From: Chondrinema litorale
GTDB taxonomy: Bacteria; Bacteroidota; Bacteroidia; Cytophagales; Flammeovirgaceae
DNA: 64,000 bases
Assembly: GCF_026250525.1 (NCBI RefSeq)
Contig: NZ_CP111043.1
Location: 2,905,001-2,969,000 of the forward strand
Reading direction: 5' to 3'
Shown: piece after piece, positions 50,903 through 61,091 of the stretch
How positions within the stretch are numbered: the stretch's first letter is position 1
Layout: each line of letters opens with the position of its first letter
Notes under the pieces: model-generated
Told to the model about the DNA's origin: nothing
The model's input: the letters and a program-made list of their open reading frames with translations, nothing else
Database searches by the model: none
Translations under genes and position numbers: made by a program

Positions 50903-51999
50903 ATTAATTTTCCGTTGTTAATATTAAGAAATTTTAAAAACCTTGTAACACCTTCTTCTACATAAATTGTAGGGTTGTATTGAAGCATTGTTTTTGCCTT
51001 AGTTATGTCTGGGCATCTTCTATTCGGGTTGTCAGTAAGGTATTCTTTATCGTCAGAAACTTTGAAATCAACCTTGCCTTTATAATCGTAAATTTCCTTT
51101 GCTCCTTTTTGGAAAAGCTCTGCAAATTCTTTTACAGAAACTTCAGGTTTATCAATACCAATATTAAATGCTTCAAGCTTACCAAATAATAATACTTTTA
51201 GGTAACCTGTGATCGCATCAGAAATATAGCAGAATGTACGTGTTGGTTTTCCATCAGAGAATAAAACCATATCTCTTCCTTCGTGAACGCATTTTGCAAA
51301 GTCAGCAGGAAGACGCTTGTCATTAATATTCATACCAGGACCATAGTTATTAAATGGTCTTGCTACTGATATCGGCATGTTAAATTTGTGATGGAAGATA
51401 TAGCACATTGTTTCACCAAAACGTTTTGCTTCATCGTAGCAAGCTCTTGGTCCCATTGCCGATACGTTACCTCTGTATTCTTCATTTGTTGGGATAAATT
51501 CTGGAAACGGATCGCCATAAATTTCGCTACTTGAGAAGAATAAGAAGCCTTTAATATCTTTTTCTGCATAGAAATCTAACAGCCTTCTTAAACCAGTAAT
51601 GTTGGCATCGATAGTTTCAACAGGGTAAATTCTGTAAAAGGTAGGAGAGGCGATAGATGCACCGTGAATAATAAGGTTAGCTTCTGCAGCTCCCTCTACA
51701 CTTGCAACATCGTCGGTAATAACGTTGAATTCATGCAGCTCGATTTTATCATTATTTTTCACGATTTCGTCAAGCCAGTCTTTTGTACCTGTGAGGAAGT
51801 TTTCAAGAGCAATAACTTTTTTAATACCAAGCTCTTCTGTATAAGTATCAAAAAAGTGCATGAAATAGTATCCAAGAAAACCTCCACAGCCAGTAATTAA
51901 AACTGTTGAGCCGTCAAACTTCTTTTTTTCTTCAACGGATAGGCTGTTGAGGATATAGCCCATGTCTTCAATCAAGATTGGATTTTCTTTTTTTTCCAC
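50899..51999 (-). CDS. NAD-dependent epimerase/dehydratase (extended SDR)
   Basis: 366 residues. The Rossmann motif TGCGGFLGYYF is preceded by a 30-residue N-terminal extension. The catalytic Tyr/Lys are in ACYDEAKRFGE near residue 187, and GPGMNINDKRLPADF and GKPTRTFCYISD follow, as in UDP-glucuronate decarboxylase and dTDP-glucose 4,6-dehydratase relatives. Which reaction it does cannot be told. With the UDP-sugar dehydrogenase right behind it (4-base overlap) UDP-xylose-type chemistry is plausible; alternatively it is the 4,6-dehydratase for the CDP-glucose made by RfbF. Confidence 0.87.
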   Translation of the reverse strand: MEKKENPILIEDMGYILNSLSVEEKKKFDGSTVLITGCGGFLGYYFMHFFDTYTEELGIKKVIALENFLTGTKDWLDEIVKNNDKIELHEFNVITDDVASVEGAAEANLIIHGASIASPTFYRIYPVETIDANITGLRRLLDFYAEKDIKGFLFFSSSEIYGDPFPEFIPTNEEYRGNVSAMGPRACYDEAKRFGETMCYIFHHKFNMPISVARPFNNYGPGMNINDKRLPADFAKCVHEGRDMVLFSDGKPTRTFCYISDAITGYLKVLLFGKLEAFNIGIDKPEVSVKEFAELFQKGAKEIYDYKGKVDFKVSDDKEYLTDNPNRRCPDITKAKTMLQYNPTIYVEEGVTRFLKFLNINNGKLI

Positions 52000-52062
52000 A
52001 GAGAATAAAGTTATGTTTAAATTGATTTATTGATTGCTAAAAGATTTAGTTGTTTTTAAAGA

Positions 52063-52845
52063 TTACCACACTTTCCAAGGAGCTTCACCTTTATCCCACA
52101 TGGCTTCAAGTACATTCTTGTCTCTTAAAGTATCCATTGGTTGCCAGAAGCCTGTGTGCTTATAAGCTGAAAGGTTACCAGTTTCAGCAAGGGTTTCAAG
52201 TGGTTCTCTTTCCCAAACTGTATCATCTCCTGTAATATGATCTATTACACTAGGTTCAAGTACAAAGAAACCGCCATTAATCCATGCGCTTTCTCTACCA
52301 TCACCAACTGGTTTCTCTCTAAAACTGTTTACTTTCGGGTTAGAATCCCCCAATTTAAATGCACCAAATCTACCTGGTTGCTGAACTGCTGTAAGGGTAG
52401 CAGCTGTACCTTGAGACTTATGAAATTTGATTAATTCTGTGATGTTTACATCACTTACTCCATCACCATAAGTTAAACAGAAAGTTTCGTTACCTATGTA
52501 TTCTTTTACTCTCTTAAGTCTTCCTCCAGTCATAGTGTGGAGTCCTGTATCGATAAGAGTAACTTTCCACGGGTCAGCTTCAGTTTTGTGAACTTCCATA
52601 TCATTATTTTTTAGATCGAAAGTAAAGTCTGAAGTGTGGATGAAATACTTAGAAAAGTACTCTTTGATGTAATATCCTTTGTAACCACAGCAAATTATAA
52701 ATTCATCAATTCCATGTTGTGCATAGGTTTTCATAATATGCCAAAGGATGGGTTTTCCACCTATTTCAACCATAGGTTTAGGTCGTACTCCACTTTCTTC
52801 ACTAATTCTTGTGCCGAAGCCACCGGCAAAAATTACTGCTTTCAT
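52063..52845 (-). CDS. rfbF: Glucose-1-phosphate cytidylyltransferase
   Basis: 260 residues, the family length. It makes CDP-glucose from CTP and glucose-1-phosphate. Motifs: [20 protein letters not shown] (CTP binding), [10 protein letters not shown] (metal), FREKPVGDG, and [15 protein letters not shown]. It is the first gene of the cluster. Canonical rfbG and rfbH for 3,6-dideoxy sugars are not in the window, so the CDP-glucose must feed the SDR and SAF-domain enzymes or genes elsewhere. Confidence 0.95.
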   Translation of the reverse strand: MKAVIFAGGFGTRISEESGVRPKPMVEIGGKPILWHIMKTYAQHGIDEFIICCGYKGYYIKEYFSKYFIHTSDFTFDLKNNDMEVHKTEADPWKVTLIDTGLHTMTGGRLKRVKEYIGNETFCLTYGDGVSDVNITELIKFHKSQGTAATLTAVQQPGRFGAFKLGDSNPKVNSFREKPVGDGRESAWINGGFFVLEPSVIDHITGDDTVWEREPLETLAETGNLSAYKHTGFWQPMDTLRDKNVLEAMWDKGEAPWKVW

Positions 52846-53193
52846 AAGTGTTTGGTTAGATTCTCTTTTAGTTTTTAATGTAATTTATAGTTCAATATTA
52901 CAGATTATCGTATTACAAGGTGGAATTACCTTGTTAACAAATCAGAATTCGAATAAATCTTATAGTTATTAATGTAAGATTTAAGACTAGGTAAACAGAA
53001 AAAAGTTTAAAAAATAAGGTTTTGAACCTCTAGATTATCAATAATCTTGCTTCAATTAATAATCTTAAAAAAAATTTATCTCAATTTAGAAAATAAGAGA
53101 GACCTATGAAATTACCATTACATTTTTTTTATAGAAAATAAAAAAAGGGCTCTATTAGAGCCCTTACTTGCATTTATATGTTTTAAATACTAT
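52846..53193. other. Intergenic region upstream of the polysaccharide cluster
   Basis: 348 bases. CAAGGT/ACCTTG (52916-52921 and 52928-52933) forms a small hairpin about 70 bases before rfbF on the minus strand, in the position of a leader of the cluster. The PorE-like gene terminator (53138-53165) lies at the other end. No TAnnTTTG box was found. Confidence 0.45.
53138..53165 (-). terminator. Terminator after the PorE-like gene
   Basis: Minus strand: AAGGGCTCT pairs perfectly with AGAGCCCTT, followed by TTTTTTTATTTT. Confidence 0.85.
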
Positions 53194-55662
53194 TTATTCA
53201 TTTTCTTCTTTTTCAGTAGTTTCTTCCTCATTTGTAGAAACTTCTGATTTAATTTCGGTTATTTTAATTTCAGTTCTTCTGTTTGTTTGGTGATCTTCCT
53301 CAGACTGAGCATTTTCAATTTTTATCTTGAACTTACCATAACCTCTACCTACAACTTGTGATTCTGGAATTCCTTTGTTTTTAAGGTATTCTACAACAAA
53401 ATTTGCCCGTTTTTGAGAAAGCATTAGGTTGTATAAATCTGATCCTCTATCGTCACAGTGAGAGCTTACCTCAACACTAATATTTGGATTGTCTGATAGA
53501 AATTGTACCAGTTTATCTATTTGTGGGTTTTCTTGGTTATCGAAGTAGTATGAATCATAATCGTAAAGAATCTCTTCGAACTGATAATCGTTTTCGCCAT
53601 CTCGCATAGAAATTATATCTCCAATATTAGGTTTATCTAGTTCGTAATCTTCCTTAAAGGTAGAGTCTTCGATACCCATTGAAACAAGTTCTTCTACTGG
53701 GATATTGTCAATTTCTGGTGCTTTATAAGTTACCCTTTTTGTAAGTACATCTTCTTTAGACATAATAAATGTATACTCTGCACCTGGATCCATTTTAAAT
53801 TTAGCCTGCCCGTATCTACCAGTAGTAAGTTCTCCAATTTCTTCGAACTCTGCTGGCATCTCTTCTGGGTTATTAAGTGAATCTTCTACATTTACTTCGT
53901 AGTCGGCAATGAGAGAATCTGCAGTTTCTTTAATAATGTCTGAATATTCTTCAGCAATTGAATCTCTAATGGTTTGAGTATATTCAGCAATAAGTGAGTC
54001 TGCAACATTATTTACATATTCTCTAGCAAGTGTTCCACCAGCTTCTTTTTCCAGTTTTTCTTTAAGAGAGTTATCGAGCTCTTTTTTGTAATTATCAACC
54101 ATTTCGGTTTGTACACTTGAAGCTACCACATTAACTAATGAATCGTTTACGGTTTCTCTGTATCTGGCAACTACTTCTTTCTTGATTTCTAGCTTTTCAT
54201 CATCAGTGATAAGCTTAGGCTCTTTTTTCTTAAGAATGGTAACATTTGCATTTAAGATAGGCTCACCAGCAAAGAAGTTACCGTCTTTATCACCTCCATC
54301 TTTTCCATATCTTAGTGCTAATTCTACAAAAAGATCGAATTTAGGAGGAGTTTTATCTAGAAAGAAATAGATATCATCATTACCCTTACCTTCTGGTCTG
54401 TTTGATGTAAAATAACCAGATAAAGTGTCATTATAGATTAATCCGAAATCGTCAAAAGGAGAGTTAAACTGCAAACCTACATTTTCTACAACCGTTCTTT
54501 TATCTACTTTGTAAGCAATAAAGTTATCTAAACCGCCAAGTCCCGGATGTCCATCAGAAGCAAAGTAAAGCTTACCATCTTCTGTTACATAAGGAAACAT
54601 CTCGTTACCAGGAGAATTAATTTTGTTCCCAAGGTTTTTAGGCTCTGTCCACTCACCAGTACTTCTTCTTCTTTCAACACTGTACAGGTCTATGCCTCCT
54701 TTGCCTCCAGGTCTATTAGATGCAAAATATAATCTTTTTCCATCAGGTGAAAAGGCTGGAGAAGATTCCCATGTTTCTTCGCTAGAAAATGGTAATAATT
54801 CTGGTTCAGACCAGATTGAATCTTTAAAGTAAGTAATGTACAGACTTACTTCTTTTTGTTTGTCTCTTCTAAAGCCTGAGTTACCTCTGGCGAATATCAT
54901 TGTATTGCCATTATCTGTAAAAGTACAGGTGCCAATGTTATATTTACTTTCTTTAAAAATAGGTAAAGGAATATCTACAAGTGACACATTACCAGTGTTT
55001 TTTAGAGAATCTTCGATTTCCAATTTAAACAACCTGGTGTATCCGTAGCCAGTACCGCTAAATGTAGTTTCTCCTTTACTCGAAGTATAGAACAGTGAAA
55101 AGGAATTAGATTCATCTTTTAATAGTACTGGTGCATATTCAGCACCTTCAGAGTTTACCGAATCACAATTAAACAGCTCTATATATTCATTTTCTATAGC
55201 TGTAATTGTTTTGATTTCAGCCAAGTTTTTAAGTTCTAAATTAGCTTTATCAGGATAAGCAAGTTCTCCTTCTAATTGAAGATAAGCACTAAATTGTTGA
55301 GTTGCCTCTTCATATTTGCTATTCATTTTATAGGCAAATGCCAAGTACAACATGGCATTTTGTTTTTGGATGTCTTCTTCCAAATTGCCTTCAATGGCTT
55401 TAAGGTAATGCTCAATAGTTAAGTAAAGCCGATTAGAGAGCCTAAAACTTTCAGCTATTTTATAGTGAATTCGAGCTTTGCTTTCCTCTGAGGCAGTTAG
55501 CAGAGCCTGATTGTAGAGGTCAATACTATTTTGATACTCTCCTTTAATAAATGTTTTATCTGCCTGTTTTTCCTCTTTCGATCGACTTTGAGCGAATGTA
55601 CTGAAAGAAGCAAAACACAGTAAAATTGAGCATATCAATAGAAAGCGTATATTGTTTTTCAT
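53194..55662 (-). CDS. TPR-PD40-OmpA protein, PorE-like T9SS envelope component
   Basis: 822 residues with a signal peptide ending at TFAQ. Order: N-terminal TPR-like helices (25-150); a PD40/WD40-like propeller with SPDGKRLYFASNRPGG (about 302) and EDGKLYFASDGHPG (about 360); a carboxypeptidase-regulatory-type beta domain starting about 465, split by a charged helical insertion (about 478-608) with repeated NVADSLIAEYTQ/ETADSLIADYEV-like units; and a C-terminal OmpA domain with VEVSSHCDDRGSDLYN (about 727) that binds peptidoglycan. The architecture matches PorE, the T9SS protein that tethers the trans-envelope complex to peptidoglycan. The helical insertion is not part of the family as I know it. 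Monocistronic, ends in a strong terminator. Confidence 0.85.
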   Translation of the reverse strand: MKNNIRFLLICSILLCFASFSTFAQSRSKEEKQADKTFIKGEYQNSIDLYNQALLTASEESKARIHYKIAESFRLSNRLYLTIEHYLKAIEGNLEEDIQKQNAMLYLAFAYKMNSKYEEATQQFSAYLQLEGELAYPDKANLELKNLAEIKTITAIENEYIELFNCDSVNSEGAEYAPVLLKDESNSFSLFYTSSKGETTFSGTGYGYTRLFKLEIEDSLKNTGNVSLVDIPLPIFKESKYNIGTCTFTDNGNTMIFARGNSGFRRDKQKEVSLYITYFKDSIWSEPELLPFSSEETWESSPAFSPDGKRLYFASNRPGGKGGIDLYSVERRRSTGEWTEPKNLGNKINSPGNEMFPYVTEDGKLYFASDGHPGLGGLDNFIAYKVDKRTVVENVGLQFNSPFDDFGLIYNDTLSGYFTSNRPEGKGNDDIYFFLDKTPPKFDLFVELALRYGKDGGDKDGNFFAGEPILNANVTILKKKEPKLITDDEKLEIKKEVVARYRETVNDSLVNVVASSVQTEMVDNYKKELDNSLKEKLEKEAGGTLAREYVNNVADSLIAEYTQTIRDSIAEEYSDIIKETADSLIADYEVNVEDSLNNPEEMPAEFEEIGELTTGRYGQAKFKMDPGAEYTFIMSKEDVLTKRVTYKAPEIDNIPVEELVSMGIEDSTFKEDYELDKPNIGDIISMRDGENDYQFEEILYDYDSYYFDNQENPQIDKLVQFLSDNPNISVEVSSHCDDRGSDLYNLMLSQKRANFVVEYLKNKGIPESQVVGRGYGKFKIKIENAQSEEDHQTNRRTEIKITEIKSEVSTNEEETTEKEENE

Positions 55663-56063
55663 GCTTTAGTGGTATTAGCCTGTTTAAAAAATACAGATTT
55701 AAAAATTTACTGTTGCCAGTTTTTCAAGGCTGTAATGTAAACTCTGTATAACATCACATATTGTTGATCTAACCTAATTTAGAAAGGGTTTTAGATGCAT
55801 TTTATCATGACTATAGGTAAGGGTATATGTAAGATTATAGAGTTGAATTAAAATTTTCATCATTAGCCGCTATTAGGTAGGATGTTGTTATAAAACATCA
55901 AAACCATACACAGATTATAAATATGCTAATTGTTTTATTTTAAAGCCTCTTACAAACAATAAGCTATTCTGAAAGGAGTTTTTTCTATCAGACTGATTCT
56001 TCAACTAATTTTTTGGATTTTTTAGGTCTTGATCAAGCATTTTTAAATCAGAATTATAACTGT
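55663..56063. other. Divergent intergenic region
   Basis: About 400 bases between the divergent PorE-like and T9SS cargo genes, both of the T9SS envelope group. AT-rich, no exact TAnnTTTG box, no ORF. Confidence 0.45.
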
Positions 56064-59000
56064 ATGAAAAGATTAATTCTCCTAATCTTTGGATTATTAT
56101 ACCTAGGGCTGCATGCTCAGGCGCAGGACTTTAGACTGGCAGATAATATATCTGATGCTCAGTTCCTTTGCACAAGCGAAGCTAATATTACCATAACTAA
56201 TAATTTCACCTTTGACGTTTCAACAGACCCAATACCATCTTGTACTGATGGAGGGGTAATAAGAAGTGCTTGGTTTAAGGCTCAAGCAACTCATGCTGGT
56301 TTCCTAGATTTGAATTTTTTTAATGTTCCAATTGGACATGAATATGATATTACTGTATTTTCTTCCGATGGAAATGAAACAAATCCAGCTTTAGTAGAGG
56401 TAGCATGTGAAACAATTACTTCAGGGGCATCAGTAGTTTCATTTGAATATGAAGGTACTGAGCCTAGTCCTATCTTCTATGTAATGATTGATGCAAGAAA
56501 TGATGTAGAAGGTTCATTTTCAGCAACTTTTGTAAATGTTGATGGTAATGAAACTACTATGGGATCTCCAGATCCATCAGTAAGAGCAAATAGAGTTAGT
56601 GGATGTTGGGGGGATGATTTAACTAATTTATTAACTTTTACCAATACGTCAGAGTATTTTGGGGGAAATACAGAATTTCAAGCAGAAGTATCTTTTGTAG
56701 GTGAGGATGTAACCGGAATAGACCAAACAGGTTGGTACCCACCTACAATTATTTCAGTTAATGGAGTTATGAAAAATCAAGTTGTAGGATTAAATGGATC
56801 TTTTTCTTATGATGATTTTCCTATAGGAGGAGAGATTGTTGTAGCGTCTGGTTATCCTGGAGTTTGGGAAGTTGAAGTTAGTCCAATAAATCATGAATGT
56901 TTTGATGCTGCCTCAAGTTCTGGTACTGGTAATTCTACCGTAGTAAGGTTAGTAGTCCAAAGAACAGATGAAAACTTTGAGCCAATTGAAGATCCTTTAT
57001 TTTGTGAACAAAATGATCTTGATACATGGTATGGTAAGGCTAGATTATTACCAGAAGTTAATACTCCAGATATCGCAGATTGGCAATGGAATTTTATTGA
57101 TAGTAATGGAAATCCTATTCATACAGTTGATGATGATGATATTGGATTTATTGCAAATTCTTCAAATACAGAAGTCTCATTTGAGTATGCAATTGCTGAT
57201 GAGTATAAAAAAGCTGGTTTTTTTGTTGATATAACAGTACAAGGTACTTGTGGACCTGCAGAGAGAACATATAATTTACAAGCCTATGAACTTGATGCTC
57301 CAACATATACAACATTAGATCCTATTTGTATTACTGATATAAATACTGGAAACCCATTAAATTTTTCAGTTACAAATTCAGATAGTTTTTCGCCTAAAGA
57401 AATTCAAGGAACTGTATCTTGGGATTTTGGCGGTTTAGGAGTTCCAAATATTATTGCAGGTGATAATGGAGAAGAAATCACCTTTAATGATAACTCTGTT
57501 TTAACACCAGGTACTTACAGCGTAGAAGCTACTCTTACTGATATTGGAGATTGTTTTATCTCTGCACCACTAGAAGTAAATATTGTAGCTAAAGCAGAAA
57601 TAAACAGTATAGATACAATCCCTCAAGATCCAAATATACAATGTAACCAGTTTGTCTTTAATGCTGGAGATGTAGTAGATTTTACTTTTGATGTAGTTGA
57701 TGTATTGCCTGCTCAAGGAGCAAATGTTACAGTTACTTATGGAGGAAATGTAGTAACAGGTTTTCCAGTATTACAATCTACAGATTCAGTAAACTATTCT
57801 TTTCAAGTTACACATACAGGTAATGAATCTGACGTAATAGAAATTATTGTAGATAATGCGACCTTCCCAACAGTAGGAAATTGTCCTACAACTCAAACAA
57901 TAGGTATGCTACTTGAAAAAGAGGAACCAGTATTGGAGATTGCTGGCAGTGATACATTGTGTATAAGCGATATTAATGTAAATACACCTGTAAGTGTTTC
58001 TATAATTAATGCAGATGATATTTTAGGAGGCGCATCTTTAGTAGCAACTGATTGGATAATTGATGATGCTTCAGCTATTGTCGCTTCTGAAAGTGAGACT
58101 AGCATTACCTTTTCATCTTTATCAGAAGGTATTCACACAATAACTGCTAGGGTATCTTACAACAGTGGTATTTGTGATTCTGAGATATCGTTGCCAATAA
58201 CTGTTGTAACAGATGAAAATATAAATATATCTGAGTTCGAGCCTGCAGGTAATAATAACCCTGCTGAATTTATTATTCAATGTAATCAATTTGTTTTTGA
58301 GGAAGGTGATGAAATAAAGATTCCAGTTGAAATAGTTGATTTAGTAAATCCTGTGACCATTACAGTAAAAAGAGGGAATAATAACCTGTATGTATTTAGT
58401 GTTGATTCTACTCAATATACTGATGGGGCGTATGTAGTTCCTGATGACATAATAATAGAACACAATGGCAATACTGTTGATGTGATTACAATTGAGGTTG
58501 TTAATCAAACATATCCTAATGTTTGTATAACTAGTAGAACTATAAACCTACCGCTTTATGAAGAAGGGGGACCTACTTTAACTCCTATTGCTCCTACATT
58601 TTGTGTGAGTAATATTAATGCGGCAAATCCTGTAAGCTTTACAGTGAATAGCCCGACTAATTATCCTGATATTAATACAATTACTTGGACGGTATTGGAT
58701 GATGGTGGTAATGAAGTGAATAGTATTCTTAAAGTAGAAAATGGGAATACAATCGATATGACCGGTTTTGCTGAAGGTGATTTTATAATTCGTGCAGAAA
58801 TAGATTATGTAAGTGGTTGTACTGAAATAATAAATGAAAGCTTTACTGTATTGCCTCAACCAGAGTTTGCCGTAGATAACATTTTTGCTACTGCTACATC
58901 AAACGATTGTGTTGATCCAGATGGTTATCAAGTAGGAGATGCAGTTCAGTATGAGTTTACAATTTCTCAAATTTCTGAAGCTTTAAGTGTAGAAATAAGC

Positions 59001-60908
59001 TATCCTGGAAAAACCGAAACAGTTAATATCACTTCAACTGCGGATTACGATGGTACATTAAACTTTAAAGTAATAGATGAAACTTTACAAGGAGATGGTA
59101 TTACTTGGAGAGCTGGTTACATTAAAATTACCAGTGCAAATGGGTGTGAGTTAATTAATTATATAGAAATTCCTGTAGTTGAAAATCCATTAGATATTTC
59201 TCCATCACAAGATCAAACTATCTGTGTGAATGGCAATACAGCCACATTAGCTGTTCAAGTATTATCTGCACCGGCAGGCACACCAAGTTTTGTATGGACA
59301 GGTGATGAGGTACCTACAAACAGCACAAGTAGCTCAGTTACTCTTTCTAATTTAGTAGATGGAAATTCATACACTGCGTCTGTAACTATAACTTCTGCAG
59401 ATGGTATTTGTCAAAAGACAATCAATTTTACTGTAAATGTAAACCAAGATGTGCCAGAGCTTACTACTGAAGTTATTACCTCACCAGATAATACAGATTG
59501 TAATGGCGAAACGGGTTTCTGTAAAGGTGATCAAGTAGAATTAGATTACGCAGCGGTAAATCCAACTGGTGCATATTCTGTAAGAATTTATATTCCAGGT
59601 CAAATAGATCCTGTGACTGGTGACGAAATAGATATGATTTTTGACCATGAGGTTGGTGACGATCCAGATCCAGTTTTACTTACTGTAGAAGATGAAGACA
59701 TTGTAGGTACAATTAGTATTTGGTATCAAGATCAAACTATCTCTTGTGCACAAGTATATGAAATCGATATTCCGATAATTCCACTAGCAGTAATTGCTGA
59801 TGCGGATGATAATCAGGTTTGTTCGGGAGAAGTAGTGAGACAGGTTGGCGTTATTCCAAGTTGCGACGATTATACTGTCGATTGGTCTAAATCACCAAAC
59901 CAAGACTTAATTACTAGTGCATTAAGTGGTAATAATATTACGATTGACTTTACAGGTCAAAATTCAGGTGAATATACTTTTGAAGCGGAAGTAACAGGAA
60001 ATAGCTGTTCAAGAATTATCACTCAAACTATTGAGTTCTCAGATAATCTTCCAGATATAATTACAAGTTCAGGTAATATTGCAGGTTTCTGCTCTGGTGA
60101 TTTACCACAAAGTAACATTATTTTAGTTGCAGGTAAATCTGATGGAAGCTTTGATGCTGGTCAGGTAACGTTTGATTGGACTGCTACATCAACAGCAAAT
60201 CAGCAATTTATAAGTTCAAGTAGTTCTTTATCTGCTAGTTCAATAACTGTTAATATTCCTCAAGGTACAGAGGTTGGAGTTTATGAGTTTTCAGTTTTAG
60301 TAAATGATAGAGATCCAGACAATGATTGCGAGAGAGTTTTAACTTTTGAATTAACAGTAACAGACAATGCAACTATTGCTATAGAAGCTGGTACTACAGA
60401 AGTTTGCGATTACTCTGAGGTAGTTCTAACAGCGGCTAATAGCTTAAGTGGTACTTATAGATGGACAAGATTAGATGCTGATACCAGACAAGTAGTTGAA
60501 ACATTTGAGTCAGATGCTGATACTTTACTTTTTGTTACTGATGAAGCTGGCGAGGCAATCTTCTTAGTAGAAGATGCGGCTGATCCAAGTTGTATAGCAG
60601 GAGGCGAGTTTACTTTAACAATTACCTCTTGCGACCTTGATATACCAAATGCATTTACACCAGGTCCTAATGATCAGATTAATGCGACTTTTGAAGTGCC
60701 AAGAATTCAATACCGCGATTGGAGTTTTGTAGTCTATAACCGATATGGAGATATCGTTTACGAAAATGAGAATTATGATAACTCTTGGGATGGCGAAGAT
60801 TTACCAGAAGGTACTTACTATTACCTGCTTTCTTCTCCTGAGAAAACAAAAGAGTATAAAGGTTGGGTAAGAATTTTTAGAACCTCTCAGAGCGGAGATC
60901 TTAGATAA
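56064..60908 (+). CDS. Giant Ig/PKD-like repeat protein with T9SS type B C-terminal domain
   Basis: 1614 residues from ATG 56064 (a TTG at 56013 only adds 17 residues before the signal peptide). The signal peptide is MKRLILLIFGLL and ends around AQAQ. After an N-terminal domain with CTSEANITITNNFTF comes a series of repeated beta modules: PICITDINTGNPLNFSV, TLCISDINVNTPVSVSI and TFCVSNINAANPVSFTV mark one module type, alternating with QCNQFVFNAGD and QCNQFVFEEGD-type modules. The C-terminal 85 residues (CDLDIPNAFTPGPNDQ to the RDWSFVVYNRYGD and WDGEDLPEGTYYY segments) are a type B T9SS sorting domain. It is a surface adhesin or structural protein, cargo of the type IX system. Confidence 0.9.
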   Translation: MKRLILLIFGLLYLGLHAQAQDFRLADNISDAQFLCTSEANITITNNFTFDVSTDPIPSCTDGGVIRSAWFKAQATHAGFLDLNFFNVPIGHEYDITVFSSDGNETNPALVEVACETITSGASVVSFEYEGTEPSPIFYVMIDARNDVEGSFSATFVNVDGNETTMGSPDPSVRANRVSGCWGDDLTNLLTFTNTSEYFGGNTEFQAEVSFVGEDVTGIDQTGWYPPTIISVNGVMKNQVVGLNGSFSYDDFPIGGEIVVASGYPGVWEVEVSPINHECFDAASSSGTGNSTVVRLVVQRTDENFEPIEDPLFCEQNDLDTWYGKARLLPEVNTPDIADWQWNFIDSNGNPIHTVDDDDIGFIANSSNTEVSFEYAIADEYKKAGFFVDITVQGTCGPAERTYNLQAYELDAPTYTTLDPICITDINTGNPLNFSVTNSDSFSPKEIQGTVSWDFGGLGVPNIIAGDNGEEITFNDNSVLTPGTYSVEATLTDIGDCFISAPLEVNIVAKAEINSIDTIPQDPNIQCNQFVFNAGDVVDFTFDVVDVLPAQGANVTVTYGGNVVTGFPVLQSTDSVNYSFQVTHTGNESDVIEIIVDNATFPTVGNCPTTQTIGMLLEKEEPVLEIAGSDTLCISDINVNTPVSVSIINADDILGGASLVATDWIIDDASAIVASESETSITFSSLSEGIHTITARVSYNSGICDSEISLPITVVTDENINISEFEPAGNNNPAEFIIQCNQFVFEEGDEIKIPVEIVDLVNPVTITVKRGNNNLYVFSVDSTQYTDGAYVVPDDIIIEHNGNTVDVITIEVVNQTYPNVCITSRTINLPLYEEGGPTLTPIAPTFCVSNINAANPVSFTVNSPTNYPDINTITWTVLDDGGNEVNSILKVENGNTIDMTGFAEGDFIIRAEIDYVSGCTEIINESFTVLPQPEFAVDNIFATATSNDCVDPDGYQVGDAVQYEFTISQISEALSVEISYPGKTETVNITSTADYDGTLNFKVIDETLQGDGITWRAGYIKITSANGCELINYIEIPVVENPLDISPSQDQTICVNGNTATLAVQVLSAPAGTPSFVWTGDEVPTNSTSSSVTLSNLVDGNSYTASVTITSADGICQKTINFTVNVNQDVPELTTEVITSPDNTDCNGETGFCKGDQVELDYAAVNPTGAYSVRIYIPGQIDPVTGDEIDMIFDHEVGDDPDPVLLTVEDEDIVGTISIWYQDQTISCAQVYEIDIPIIPLAVIADADDNQVCSGEVVRQVGVIPSCDDYTVDWSKSPNQDLITSALSGNNITIDFTGQNSGEYTFEAEVTGNSCSRIITQTIEFSDNLPDIITSSGNIAGFCSGDLPQSNIILVAGKSDGSFDAGQVTFDWTATSTANQQFISSSSSLSASSITVNIPQGTEVGVYEFSVLVNDRDPDNDCERVLTFELTVTDNATIAIEAGTTEVCDYSEVVLTAANSLSGTYRWTRLDADTRQVVETFESDADTLLFVTDEAGEAIFLVEDAADPSCIAGGEFTLTITSCDLDIPNAFTPGPNDQINATFEVPRIQYRDWSFVVYNRYGDIVYENENYDNSWDGEDLPEGTYYYLLSSPEKTKEYKGWVRIFRTSQSGDLR

Positions 60909-60931
60909 GATAAAGATCATACTTAATAAAG

Positions 60932-60959
60932 AGCAGCCCTTACAAGGCTGCTTTTTTTA
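60932..60959 (+). terminator. Terminator after the second T9SS cargo gene
   Basis: AGCAGCC (60932-60938) pairs with GGCTGCT (60946-60952) followed by TTTTTTT. Confidence 0.85.
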
Positions 60960-61091
60960 TAATTTAATACTCTTTAAGTCCAATTTTTTTGTGGTTTTTT
61001 ACAATTTATAGCTGATTTCTTAGTCGGGTAAGCATTATTGTATTAATTTGCAGTGAAATTCTCTGAAATTAAAACTCAAATCAAAAGGATT

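Noticed and set aside
52916..52933. CAAGGT/ACCTTG hairpin as an ops-like element for the polysaccharide cluster
   Set aside because: The sequence does not match the ops/JUMPstart core; only a small hairpin remains.
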